Origin: Fuscovulum sp.
GTDB taxonomy: Bacteria > Pseudomonadota > Alphaproteobacteria > Rhodobacterales > Rhodobacteraceae
Assembly: GCA_035192965.1 (NCBI GenBank)
Contig: CP136571.1
Span: forward strand, 1,198,501-1,262,500
Length of the DNA: 64,000 nt
Direction: 5' to 3'
Within the stretch, counting starts at the first letter, position 1. Each line of letters starts with the position of its first letter. A program made the position numbers and the translations under genes. The notes below the pieces were generated by a model, which saw only the letters and a program-made list of their open reading frames with translations, was not told the origin of the DNA and made no database searches. Of the stretch, positions 17,571 through 27,100 are shown piece by piece.

Positions 17571-18554
17571 TCAGACATTTTGTTCAGAATCGCTGCGGCG
17601 GAACAGCGGGCCGACGACATGGCGGCGGAAATCGGCAACGAAATTGCGCGGGCTGGAGGATGGTCTGCCGCGCAGGCGGCTGATCAGATTGCCAATCATC
17701 GTGCCCGAAAGCCGGGCAAAGGCGGTCAGGCGTGCACCGGTGCGGCCATGCTGCTTTTCAAAATACATCCGCCAGCTGTTGTACCAATAGGCGGGAAGCG
17801 GCGGGCGGTCGTCGGTGACGCGCGTGACGCCTGTGGCCGCGCCTGCGACATGGACCACCTTGGCCTGCGGCAGATGCCAGACCTGCCAGCCCTTGCGTTT
17901 CAGCCGGTGCATCAGATCGACCTCTTCGTAGTAGAGAAAGAAATCGGGATCGAAGAAGCCCACCGCGGTCATCGCATCCATACGCGCCATCATCGACGCG
18001 CCCGAGACCCAATCCACCTCTTGCAAGGGCATATCCGCCGGGAAGGCGACCGTCTTGGTCTTGAACAGCCGGGCGACGGGGCCGAAATTCACGGCATCGA
18101 CAAATTCCGAGATTGCGCCGGGAAAGCGGAACGCACAGGTCGCCGGGGCGAGAGACCCTTCATGCAGGATGGCGCTGCCCACGACAGCGGCCTTGGGGTG
18201 TTGGTCGAGAAAGGCGGAAAGCTGCGCCACGGCATTGGTTTCAAGCCGTGCGTCGGGGTTGAGCAGAAACACCTTGGCAGGTGGCGCCGCACGCTGGGCC
18301 AGCTTGTGCAGCACGACATTGTTGCCGCGTCCGAAGCCGTGATTGGTGGATTCCAGATGCAGCGTCACGGCATCGCCCCAGCGCGGCGCGGTCTGGCGCA
18401 GGACCGCCGCGTCATCGCCGGGAGAGGCATTGTCGACAAGGTGCACCTCGACCGTCAGGCCATCGGGCGCGCGATGCAGCACGCTTTCGACAGCGGCGAT
18501 GGACATGTCTGCCGTGCCATAGTTCACGATGATCACGGCAACATCTGTGGTCAT
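17571..18554 (-). CDS. Rhamnosyltransferase-like glycosyltransferase family 2
   Basis: 327 aa of the WcaE/rhamnosyltransferase type. VAVIIVNYGTADM is the N-terminal strand, VHLVDNASPGDD (38-48) binds the nucleotide, FLLNPDAR (97-103) is the metal motif, and FFLYYEEVDLMHRLKRKGW (about 208-226) is the acceptor/base region. YWYNSWRMYFEKQHG is a usual C-terminal block of this subgroup. AAAGGAT precedes the ATG. First gene of a two-gene operon. The rhamnose assignment is only by subgroup resemblance. Confidence 0.85.
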   Translation of the reverse strand: MTTDVAVIIVNYGTADMSIAAVESVLHRAPDGLTVEVHLVDNASPGDDAAVLRQTAPRWGDAVTLHLESTNHGFGRGNNVVLHKLAQRAAPPAKVFLLNPDARLETNAVAQLSAFLDQHPKAAVVGSAILHEGSLAPATCAFRFPGAISEFVDAVNFGPVARLFKTKTVAFPADMPLQEVDWVSGASMMARMDAMTAVGFFDPDFFLYYEEVDLMHRLKRKGWQVWHLPQAKVVHVAGAATGVTRVTDDRPPLPAYWYNSWRMYFEKQHGRTGARLTAFARLSGTMIGNLISRLRGRPSSSPRNFVADFRRHVVGPLFRRSDSEQNV

Positions 18555-18896
18555 CAGACGGGATCCTTTCGCCCGGCGCGGGGCCGGTCAGGGTTGATCG
18601 GGAATCGTTGCGGGACCATGCCTTTGGAGGCCTCGCATTTGCAAATGTTAAGATTTCGAATGGCGGCCATGGTGCCTTTCGGTCAACATTGCCCGGGCTT
18701 TGGGGCGGCTTGTTTCCGTGCAGACCTGCGCGAAAGCGCCAAGCTGCGGAATGTGGGCGCGATGCCGCGACAAGCCGCAGAATTGATGCAAGGAAAGGCA
18801 TTTGAACCGCGCGCAGGGTGGACGGCGATGGCCATTTGGTGCGACAGTGCGTGTTAACGAATATTGATCCGCTGTCCGACAGGTTGCACCGCCCCG
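18555..18896. other. Divergent promoter region
   Basis: About 340 bp between the divergent GT2 operon and the Wzy-like gene. AT-rich patches occur at 18640-18660 and 18850-18866 (GTTAACGAATATTG). No full regulator motif was found. Overlapping frames here are unsupported. Confidence 0.45.
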
Positions 18897-20456
18897 ATGC
18901 CCAATGCATTTGCCTTTGTCGTGGTCTTCAGCTGGCCTTTGGCGGTTTATCTGCTGTTCCGCTATCTGCCCCGGGTCGAGGCGCTGTGCTGGTCGATCCT
19001 TGCCGGCTATCTGCTTTTGCCGACGCGCGCGGGGGTGGACCTGCCGCTGATGCCTGTCATCGACAAGGATGTGATCCCGGCGATGACGGCGGCGCTGCTG
19101 CTGGCCTTTGGCATGGGGGCGGCCAAGGTGGGGGATATGCACGGCAGGGCGGGGCAGGGCGTGGCCGTTGCCAATGCTGATGACGGGTGGAGGTGGGGGC
19201 CGTTCCTTCCGCTTGTGCTTATCCTGTTTGCCTCGCCGATCATGACCGTGCTTACGAACCCGGAGCCGTTGGTTTACGGGCCGCTGTTGTTGCCCGGTTT
19301 GCAACCCTATGACGCCATCTCGATCATCAGCCGGCTTGCGCTGATCGCACTGCCGTTCATTCTGGCGATGCGATACCTTGCATCCCCGCAAAGCCATGTG
19401 GTGCTGCTGAAGGTGATCGTGACGGGGCTTTTGTTCTATTCGCTGCTGATCCTGTTCGAAGTCCGGATGAGCCCGCAGCTGAACGTCATGTTCTTCGGCT
19501 TTTTCCCGCATCTGTTCGAACAGCACATGCGGGCAGGCGGGTTCAGGCCTGTGGTCTTTCTTCACCATGGGCTGTGGTTGGCGATTTTGGTGGCGATGTC
19601 CATCATCGCGGCGGGTGCCTTGTGGCGGCAACGGCTGTTCGAAGGGGAGCGGGCGGGTCAGTGGCTGCTGGCCGGTTTTTACCTGCTGGTGGTTCTGTTC
19701 CTGTCGAACAGCCTTGGGGCCTTTGCCATTGCGCTACTGTTCGCGCCTGCTGTTTTGCTGTTCGGAACGCGCGGCCAGATGCTGCTGGCAGGTGCGATTG
19801 CCGCAATCGTTCTGCTTTATCCCATCCTGCGCAGTGCGGATCTGATCCCGGTCGATCGGATTGTCGCCATGGCCGAGGGGGTCAGCGCGGAACGGGCTGC
19901 CTCGCTTCAGTTCCGGCTGGACAATGAAGATGCGCTCGGCGCGCGGGCGGCAGAAAAGCCGTTTGCCGGATGGGGGACATGGGGGCGCAACCAGCTTTAT
20001 GATTCCGAGACGGGCCGAGCGGTGAGCGTGACCGACGGGGTCTGGATCATCGTGATCGGCAGCTATGGCTGGTTGGGATATATCGCACAGTTCGGATTGC
20101 TGACCTTGCCCACGCTGATGCTGGCCTTTGGGCGCAGGTCATCTGCCCTGACGCCTGCCACCTCGGGGCTGGCTTTGGTGATGGCGGCGAACCTGCTGGA
20201 TCTTTTGCCCAATGCGACGCTGACGCCGATCACATGGCTGGTGGGCGGGGCGTTGGCGGGGTTCTGCCTCTATCGCGCGCCGGCAGAGAAACCGGCCGAG
20301 GGGCCTGTGCTGGATACACCCAAGCGGAGTTGGGGTGTGTTGACTGATCGGCCGCGCCAGACATCGGGGAGCGCACCGGTTCCCGGCGCGGATTGGCGCG
20401 CAGACTGGCATGGACCGTCGCGCCCGGTGCGGCGGTTGGGCAAAGACGACAAGTGA
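18897..20456 (+). CDS. Polytopic Wzy/O-antigen-ligase-like membrane protein
   Basis: 519 aa from ATG 18897; a TTG at 18864 would add 11 residues. Ten or more hydrophobic segments are visible through residue 460, then a polar tail of about 65 residues. Between helices, the segment RAGGFRPVVFLHHGLWLA and a longer loop with RAAEKPFAGWGTWGRNQ resemble the large periplasmic loop of O-antigen polymerases and ligases (GHxxN-like area). Within an EPS locus with Wzz and CpsD partners it is the natural Wzy candidate. These families share little sequence, so the assignment is by topology and context. Confidence 0.72.
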   Translation: MPNAFAFVVVFSWPLAVYLLFRYLPRVEALCWSILAGYLLLPTRAGVDLPLMPVIDKDVIPAMTAALLLAFGMGAAKVGDMHGRAGQGVAVANADDGWRWGPFLPLVLILFASPIMTVLTNPEPLVYGPLLLPGLQPYDAISIISRLALIALPFILAMRYLASPQSHVVLLKVIVTGLLFYSLLILFEVRMSPQLNVMFFGFFPHLFEQHMRAGGFRPVVFLHHGLWLAILVAMSIIAAGALWRQRLFEGERAGQWLLAGFYLLVVLFLSNSLGAFAIALLFAPAVLLFGTRGQMLLAGAIAAIVLLYPILRSADLIPVDRIVAMAEGVSAERAASLQFRLDNEDALGARAAEKPFAGWGTWGRNQLYDSETGRAVSVTDGVWIIVIGSYGWLGYIAQFGLLTLPTLMLAFGRRSSALTPATSGLALVMAANLLDLLPNATLTPITWLVGGALAGFCLYRAPAEKPAEGPVLDTPKRSWGVLTDRPRQTSGSAPVPGADWRADWHGPSRPVRRLGKDDK

Positions 20457-20472
20457 CATAGTGGAAGGGTTG

Positions 20473-20499
20473 GCCCCGCTGGCGTTGGCCAGTCGGGGC
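20473..20499. terminator. Hairpin between convergent genes
   Basis: GCCCCG-CTGGC pairs with GCCAG-T-CGGGGC around a 4-nt loop, with one bulged T. It sits between the Wzy-like gene stop (20456) and the ABC exporter stop (20517), so it may serve both strands. No T tract. Confidence 0.5.
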
Positions 20500-20516
20500 A
20501 CCGTTCAGTGGGGCTG

Positions 20517-22325
20517 TCAGGCCCCTACGGCCATGGCGCGGAAGGTTGCGTTGTCCTGCACCAGTTCGTCATAGGTGCCGGAGGCCGCGATGCCGCCTTT
20601 TTCCATCAGGAAGATGCGGTCGCAGCCGCGCACCGTTGTCAGCCGGTGCGCGATCAGGATGATGGTCGTATCGGCCCGGATGTTCTGGACCGCCTCCATC
20701 ACCACGCGTTCGGTGATGTTGTCGAGCGCGCTGGTCGCTTCGTCCATGATCAGCAGCGAGGGCGAGCGATAGAGCGCGCGGGCGATGCCGATCCGCTGGC
20801 GCTGGCCACCCGACAGGCGGACGCCGCGTTCGCCGACAAGGGTGTCATAGCCCTGTGCCAGTTCGGTGGTCACGAAATCATGCAAGGCCGCGGCGCGGGC
20901 GGCACGTTCCAGAGCGGCGCGGTCAATGGCTTCTTTCGGCACGCCAAAGGCGATGTTGGCGGCGATGGTGTCATCGGTCAGGAAGATCGACTGCGGCACA
21001 TAGCCAAGCGTCTTTTGCCAAGCCCGCAGGTTATCGGGTGTGACAAGTGTGCCATCGACACGGATTTCGCCGGAATCGGGGGTAAGAAGCCCAAGGATCA
21101 GATCGATCAGCGTGGTCTTGCCAGCCCCCGTGCCACCGACAATGCCAATGGTGGTCCGGGCGGGGATGGTCAGGTCGAGCCCGTTCAGCGCCTGACGTTC
21201 GGCAGAGGCGTATTTGAACGAGACCTTGGACAGATCCAGTTTTTCGTCAAGACGCAGGGTTTGGGTTGCCGGAACGGCCGATGTGCCGCCCGTACCGGCC
21301 GCGTGGTAATCGGCCGCGATGGAATGAAGAACCGGCGTGCCGCCGCGGATGGTCGCAAGGCCATGGTAGATTTGCTGCAACGCGGGCAGCAAGCGCATGA
21401 CGGAAAAGGCAAAGATGCCCAGCGTCGGAACGATGCCCGCGATGTTGCCATCGCTGCGGAACAGGAGCAGCAGCACCAGCGCGAGCAGGCCGCCGAAGGT
21501 GATCGCCTCAAGGAAATAGCGCGGGAGTTCGGAAATGATCCCCACGCGGGTTGCCGCCTGCGCGCTGAGGTGCGTCGCTTTGGCGAATTGGGCGCTGTAG
21601 ACGGGTTCAAGGTTGAGCAGTTTCACATCCTTGATGCCACCCGTGGCTTCCTGGGCAATGCGGTAGCGCATTTCCAGGGTGGTCATGATGTCCTTTCCGC
21701 TTTGGTGCAGCTTGCCGCGCATCCGCAGATAGATCAGCGCATAGCTGCCCCCCAACAGGACAGACGACAGAAGCGTGACCTGCGGGTCCACAACCATGAG
21801 AAAGCCGATGGTTGCCAGCACGAGGATGATGTTCGAGGTGAGCCTGAGCAACGGTGTGATCACGCGCACGACCAGACCGTCGACTTCGGTCAGGACGTTC
21901 TTGCTTGTTTCCGAGCTGTTGCGTTCCAGAAACCACGCATAGGGTTGGCTGAGGTAGCGGCCAAGAAGGCGGGTCGCGATGGCCGCACCGCGCATATAGC
22001 CAAAGCGGACGATGGTATAATTGCCGATGGCCTTGATCGCGAGGCCGAAGATGACGACCCCGGTCACCAGCAAGGCAAGGGCGACCTGAAAGCTGAAATT
22101 GCTTTGGAAATCGAACAGGCCATAGGCCCAGGACAACCACGGATTTGTCGTGATGCTTTCCGGATTTGCCAGCACGTTCAGCAGGATAAGCACCGAGGAA
22201 ACGCCTGCCACCTCGATCAGGGCGACGACGACCATCAGGACGGTCAAAAACAGGAAGCGCAGCCGTTCCCGGGCATCGAGAAGCGAGAATACCTGGCGGA
22301 AGACGTCAATCACGGAGCTCTCCAT
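20517..22325 (-). CDS. PglK/MsbA-like ABC exporter (fused TMD-NBD)
   Basis: 602 aa. Six membrane helices fill residues about 20-310. The nucleotide-binding domain has Walker A GGTGAGKTT (397-405), Q-loop GYVPQSIFL (441-449), signature LSGGQRQR (504-511), Walker B LLIMDEATSALD (524-535) and switch His560. The N-terminal layout (FRQVFSLLDARERLRF...) resembles PglK and related flippases of lipid-linked oligosaccharides. As no Wzx was found in the locus, this half-transporter, working as a homodimer, is the best candidate to flip the EPS repeat unit; it could also export the PKS/NRPS product. It lies 168 bp beyond the PKS operon end on the same strand. Confidence 0.86.
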   Translation of the reverse strand: MESSVIDVFRQVFSLLDARERLRFLFLTVLMVVVALIEVAGVSSVLILLNVLANPESITTNPWLSWAYGLFDFQSNFSFQVALALLVTGVVIFGLAIKAIGNYTIVRFGYMRGAAIATRLLGRYLSQPYAWFLERNSSETSKNVLTEVDGLVVRVITPLLRLTSNIILVLATIGFLMVVDPQVTLLSSVLLGGSYALIYLRMRGKLHQSGKDIMTTLEMRYRIAQEATGGIKDVKLLNLEPVYSAQFAKATHLSAQAATRVGIISELPRYFLEAITFGGLLALVLLLLFRSDGNIAGIVPTLGIFAFSVMRLLPALQQIYHGLATIRGGTPVLHSIAADYHAAGTGGTSAVPATQTLRLDEKLDLSKVSFKYASAERQALNGLDLTIPARTTIGIVGGTGAGKTTLIDLILGLLTPDSGEIRVDGTLVTPDNLRAWQKTLGYVPQSIFLTDDTIAANIAFGVPKEAIDRAALERAARAAALHDFVTTELAQGYDTLVGERGVRLSGGQRQRIGIARALYRSPSLLIMDEATSALDNITERVVMEAVQNIRADTTIILIAHRLTTVRGCDRIFLMEKGGIAASGTYDELVQDNATFRAMAVGA

Positions 22326-22451
22326 AAATCGTTAACGCAGTTTGATCCCGCAATCTGGCAAAGGAAAGGCCATGATCGGGATTGATCGGGACAGGCGGAC
22401 GGAAAGGTGCAGAGATCGCAGCCTTTATTGGGCCTTTCCAAGGCCCCGGCG

Positions 22452-22473
22452 GCAGGCCACAACCGTGGCCTGC
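22452..22473 (-). terminator. Hairpin downstream of the PKS/NRPS operon
   Basis: GCAGGCCAC pairs perfectly with GTGGCCTGC around loop AACC. It lies 21 bp past the stop of the SGNH gene on the minus strand, before the ABC exporter. There is no U-rich tail, so termination is probable but not certain. Confidence 0.5.
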
Positions 22474-22493
22474 AAGGCATGCGTCACTGCGCG

Positions 22494-23453
22494 TCAGGAT
22501 GGCGAATTCGCCCCTACACCCGTTTCCGGGATGCTGCGGACGACTCGCCATGCCACATCCTGCATCAGGCGGGCGGTTTCCGGGTCTGGAGCGGTTGCAG
22601 GGGTGCCGTCGGCGCGCAGCAGTTGATGCGGGAGGCCTTCGGGGCTGGAGCCGTAGAGAACGGCGTAGTGCACCAGCGCGACAAAGTAGTTGCCCATGTC
22701 ATTGAGGTGGATCTGGTCGGAAAACAGATCGTTGCGGTCGCGCACGTTGCCGACGCCACCGCGGTCTTCGATCTCACGCACCAAGGCGGCCATGGCCTGA
22801 CCGGCGGGGATCAGGTGGATCCGGGTGCCTTCGGGCAGGTTGTAGAGCGCCGGGCGCAGGATGCCGGCCTCCCAGTGGATTGGCAGGTCGGCATCAAGCC
22901 GTTCAAGCCAGCCTTCGGGATCATCCAGAGGGTGCCATGTTTCATAGAGATAGACGCGGGTGTCCGGGCGGGCCGCCTTGGCAGCTTCGGTGAACTGCGC
23001 GAGGTAGCGGCCGCTGTCAAAATAGCGCAGCGCATCGCGGATTTCGACCATTTCAGTCAAGACGATGGCATCGTAATCGCCGCTTGAAACAGCCTCACGC
23101 GCGTCGCGGTAGCGCGGATGGGCGTTTTCCTGTTCAAAGCCGTTCACGGGTTCATCGCCCCAGTGAGATTTCAGCGTGGCGCCCCAGCCGAGCTGGCTTT
23201 CATAGCCGTGGCCGTCGCCGGCAAGCTGGGCCAGCATGGCGGGCATGTCGCGGTTCACGAGGCTGTGGCCGATGTGATAGACGCGCAGCGCGCTGTCCGG
23301 CGCAGGCACGGGTTCGGCATAAAGCGAAGACATCTGTTGATCGGTCAGGCCCGGCAAGACAGGGACCGGGGTCGGGGCCAGACGCCACCAGACAGCCCCG
23401 GCGACCAGAGCGACAATCGCGGCGCTGACGGCAAAAAAACCTTTGCGTTTCAT
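22494..23453 (-). CDS. Membrane-anchored SGNH-hydrolase-like protein (paralogue 2)
   Basis: 319 aa from ATG 23453, preceded by GGGAG. The frame runs 30 codons further but only into the upstream PPTase gene. An N-terminal helix (FFAVSAAIVALVAGAVWW, 6-23) anchors or exports it. The core has YHIGHSLVNRD, with Ser64 as likely nucleophile (GHS in place of GDS), and FSDQIHLNDMGNYF, with D246 and H249 as the Asp-x-x-His pair. It shares this architecture, and the AVLYG/AVIYQ tail helix pattern, with the protein at 12771-13700. It overlaps the PPTase stop by 4 bp and is the last gene of the PKS/NRPS operon. It might transfer or hydrolyse the acyl group made by that operon; that is inference. Confidence 0.72.
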   Translation of the reverse strand: MKRKGFFAVSAAIVALVAGAVWWRLAPTPVPVLPGLTDQQMSSLYAEPVPAPDSALRVYHIGHSLVNRDMPAMLAQLAGDGHGYESQLGWGATLKSHWGDEPVNGFEQENAHPRYRDAREAVSSGDYDAIVLTEMVEIRDALRYFDSGRYLAQFTEAAKAARPDTRVYLYETWHPLDDPEGWLERLDADLPIHWEAGILRPALYNLPEGTRIHLIPAGQAMAALVREIEDRGGVGNVRDRNDLFSDQIHLNDMGNYFVALVHYAVLYGSSPEGLPHQLLRADGTPATAPDPETARLMQDVAWRVVRSIPETGVGANSPS

Positions 23454-24103
23454 AATGATACTCCCGTGAAGATCAGGCCCTGTGACCGCAGGAGGCGGCC
23501 GTGGATGTCTTGCCCTGCGGCAAATCCGCCAACCGGGCGGCAAAACCGTGCACTGAACCCTGTCTCTGTCAGCCGCACGGTCATCGCATCAAAACCGATC
23601 AACGTGCCGGTCAGCGGAAACTGTGCCTTGTAGGCGGCTTCCTTGGCCGAAAAGACCTGACGGACATAGTGGCCCCGGTCCAAGATTGGAAGGGCCGCCA
23701 GTTCATCCGGGCCGCAGATTACGGGCCAGAGATCGGGGTCCAGCCCCGCATCCGGTTCGACATCCAGCCCTAGCGGCGCGCCCCGGCGCAGGGCTGCCAC
23801 GGCAATGCCTGCGGAATGCGAGATGGAGCCGGAAATGCCCGCAGGCCAGAGCGGCAGGCGGTTCGGGCTGGCGGGGATGGCGACGTCAGGATGGCCAAGT
23901 GCGCGCAGGGCCTGCCGTGCGGCGGCGCGGCCTGCGGCAAATTCGGCCTGACGGGAGGGCACGGCGCGGGCCACGGCTGTGGCCTCATCCGGGTGGGCGG
24001 GTTCGTCATTTTCGGCAATCACCACGGCCGCCACGGCAACGCCGGGCGGAAACAGCCCGGCAAGGGCTGCTTCCAGCGGGGGGATCACCTGACCGGACTG
24101 CAT
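23450..24103 (-). CDS. Sfp/EntD-type 4'-phosphopantetheinyl transferase
   Basis: 217 aa. It transfers phosphopantetheine from CoA to the serine of carrier domains. Motifs: PAGISGSISHS (87-97), GLDVEPD (112-118) with the Mg-binding Asp114 and Glu116, and FSAKEAAYKAQF (151-162) with Glu155 and Lys159. The length fits the EntD subgroup. It starts 2 bp after the NRPS stop and overlaps the SGNH start, so it is made together with its presumed targets, the ACP (PKS Ser1762) and PCP (NRPS Ser1438). Its presence argues that the PKS and NRPS are functional. Confidence 0.93.
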   Translation of the reverse strand: MQSGQVIPPLEAALAGLFPPGVAVAAVVIAENDEPAHPDEATAVARAVPSRQAEFAAGRAAARQALRALGHPDVAIPASPNRLPLWPAGISGSISHSAGIAVAALRRGAPLGLDVEPDAGLDPDLWPVICGPDELAALPILDRGHYVRQVFSAKEAAYKAQFPLTGTLIGFDAMTVRLTETGFSARFCRPVGGFAAGQDIHGRLLRSQGLIFTGVSL

Positions 24104-24105
24104 GG

Positions 24106-27100
24106 TCAGGTTTGGGCTTTTTCCCGCGCCTCGCGCATGGCGCGGCGGCGGGCCATGGCATCGTTGCGGTTCGCATCATCGCCCGCGGGGAAGGGGCTGG
24201 CAGCGATCGGTTGCACGGCCTGTTGTGCCGGGGCAGCAGCCTGCCCTTGCCCCAGATGGGCCGCAAGCGCGGACAGCACCGGGAAGCGGAAGATATCGGT
24301 GATGGCAAGCCGGGTGGAGTTCAGCCGCGTCTTGAGTTCGCGATGCGCCTGAACGGCCAGCAGGGAATGGCCGCCGAGGTTGAAGAAATTGTCCGACCGT
24401 CCCACGGAGGGGATGCCGAGCACCTTGGCCCAGACTTCGGCAATCGCGGCTTCGACACTGTCGGTGGGGGCGGCGACAGCAGCGGTCGTCGGCACCTCGA
24501 TCCGGCGCGCTTGGGGGGCGGGCAGGGCCTTGCGATCCACCTTGCGGTTCGGGGTCAGGGGGAAGGCGTCGAGCGCCACGATATGGGCGGGGACCATGAT
24601 TTCGGGAAGCGTTTCACCAAGCAGGGCGCGCAGTCGGGCTTCATCGACCGGGCCTTCATGGGTGACATAGGCCACAAGGCGGACATTGCCCGGCACGTCT
24701 TCGCGCGGGATGACGACAGCCTGACGGATGCCGGGGGCAGCGTCGAGCGCGGCTTCGATTTCGCCCAGTTCGATGCGATGTCCACGGATCTTGACCTGAT
24801 GATCGGCGCGGCCAAGGAAATCAAGCCGCCCATCGGCGCGCTGGCGGACCAGATCGCCGGTGCGATACATCCGGCCGTGACCGGCGAAGGGATCGGGGTG
24901 GAAGCGGTCGGCGGTCAGATCGTCGCGCTGGAAGTAACCCGGTGCCACGCCTTCGCCGCCGATCCACAATTCGCCTTCGTTGCCTGCGGGAACCGGTGCG
25001 CGGTTTTCATCCAGCACATAGAGCGCCGTGTTGGCGATGGGTTGGCCGATGTTCACCGTGCCATCGGACCCGGTGGTTGCTTCGACCGAAGACCAGATGG
25101 TGGTTTCCGTGGGGCCATACATGTTCAGCACCGGGCCACCGATGAGGGTGGACAGGTCCGAGGCGAGTTTGCCGGGCAGCGCCTCGCCCCCGACCATCAG
25201 GCGTTTGATGCCCTTGAGTGCGGTGCGTGCGCCATCATCTTCGGCCAGCATCCGCGCCATGGACGGGGTGCATTGCAGGTGGGTTACACGATGGGCGCGG
25301 ATCAAGCCTGCCAGTGAACCATCCGCCTCGACCGCGCCATTGGCGCGGCGCAGCACTTCGGCCAACGGAGTAAGTGCCGCGAGCACCTTGGCCGACGGGA
25401 TGCCATAGTCGATCAGGCAGGCGACTTCGTCGACGTCGATGGCCTTGACCTCTTCCACCCGTGTCACTGCATCTTCGATGGTGCCGAACAGGCCGGATTC
25501 TTCGAAATAGCGCTGGAAAGCGAAGTCGAGGATGCCTTCGAGTTCCTCGGCATCCAGACTGCCGAGGTCGATCTCCATCGGATTGGCCATTCCCTGCGGT
25601 TTCTTGAAGGCGGGGAAGGCCCAGGCGTATTGCTTGATCAGTGCGGCGGCACTGCGCAGGTAATCCTTCATCGGGCCGCGCGCGGTTTCCCGGGCGGTTT
25701 CGCGATCAGCGGCCAGATAGGTGTGCAGCATCAGCGTCACCTTGAAGGCGGCGGGGTCATGCCCAGCCTCGGCCAGCGCGGCGCGGTAGATTTTGACCTT
25801 TTCGCCCACCTCGGCCACCGACTGGCCCAGAAGGTGCGTCAGTACGTTTGCGCCCAGCCGCCCGGCATCGCGCCAGGTTTCCGGGTTGCCCGCCGTGGTG
25901 ACCCAGATCGGCAGTTCTTTGGAAACCGGCCGGGGCTGGGTGGTGACGGCAAAGGGGGTGCCATCCTTGCGCGGGAAATCCACCGCCTCACCGCGCCAGA
26001 GGCGGCGCAGGGTGGTGATCGTATCAAGCATCGCCTGACGGTTGGCAGGCGGCGTGTTTTCCGGACGCAGGACGAAATCATCGGGCTGCCAGCCCGAGGC
26101 GATGGCAAGGCCTGCGCGGCCATTGGTCAGGTTGTCGATGATCGCCCATTCTTCGGCGATGCGGGCGGGATGGTGCAGTGGCGCGACGCAGCTGCCCGCG
26201 CGCACGCCGATATTGCGGGTGACCGCAGCAACAGCCGCGCCGGTGACCGACGGGTTCGGATAGGGGCCGCCAAAGGCGTGGAAGTGGCGTTCCGGCGTCC
26301 AGACGGCGGAAAAGCCGTGTGTGTCGGCGAATTTCGCGCCTTCAAGGAGGAGTTCATATTTCTTGGGGCCAGCGCCATCATCATTGCCCCAGTAGAACAG
26401 GGAAAATTCGATGGGGCGGGTGGAGACGGTGGTCACAGTCGCGCCCGACGGGCTGAGCCGTGCGGCATCGTCGGCCACGACGACCGTAAAGCCGCGTGCG
26501 AGCGTCCAGAACAGTTCCAGTACCGAGATGTCGAATGACATGGAAGTGACAGCCAGCCACGTTCCGGGATCAGCCCCCACCGCATCATCCATGCCAGTGA
26601 AGAAGTTGATCACGTTGCGATGGCTGATCATCACGCCCTTGGGCCGCCCGGTGGAGCCGGAGGTGTAGATGACATAGGCAAGGTCTTCGGCCTGCGGTCC
26701 ATCTGCCGGGGGCGTGTCGGATGCCGCGGACAGGCGCGGATCGGTATCAAGGATCAGCTTGGCCGGACCTTCGGGCAGGGAGGGGGCGACTGAGGATTCG
26801 GTGACGATCACGGGCGCGCCGGAATCTTCGGCATAAAGCGCCAGACGGTCGCCGGGATAGGCCGGGTCCATGGGCACATAGGCCGCACCGGCCATCTGGA
26901 TGCCAAGGGCGCCGGCGATCATGTCTGCCCCGCGATGCAGCGACAGGCCCACCAGCGTGCCGCGTGCCACGCCCATGCTGCGCAGGACGTTGGCGATACG
27001 GGCGGCGCGCTTTGCCAGATCGGCATAGCTGAGGCGGGTGGTGCCTGCGATGACGGCGGTGTGGTCGGGCTTTGCCGTGGCGGTGCGCAGCATCGCGGCG

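Noticed and set aside
21855..21864. TGTGATCACG within the ABC exporter coding region
   Set aside because: Single, imperfect, inside a gene, without the 21-bp partner; likely chance.
20508..22385. Long plus-strand open frame of 625 codons
   Set aside because: It is antisense to the ABC exporter, which has all catalytic motifs. The plus frame has low-complexity His/Gln/Asp-rich content typical of antisense GC-rich shadow frames.
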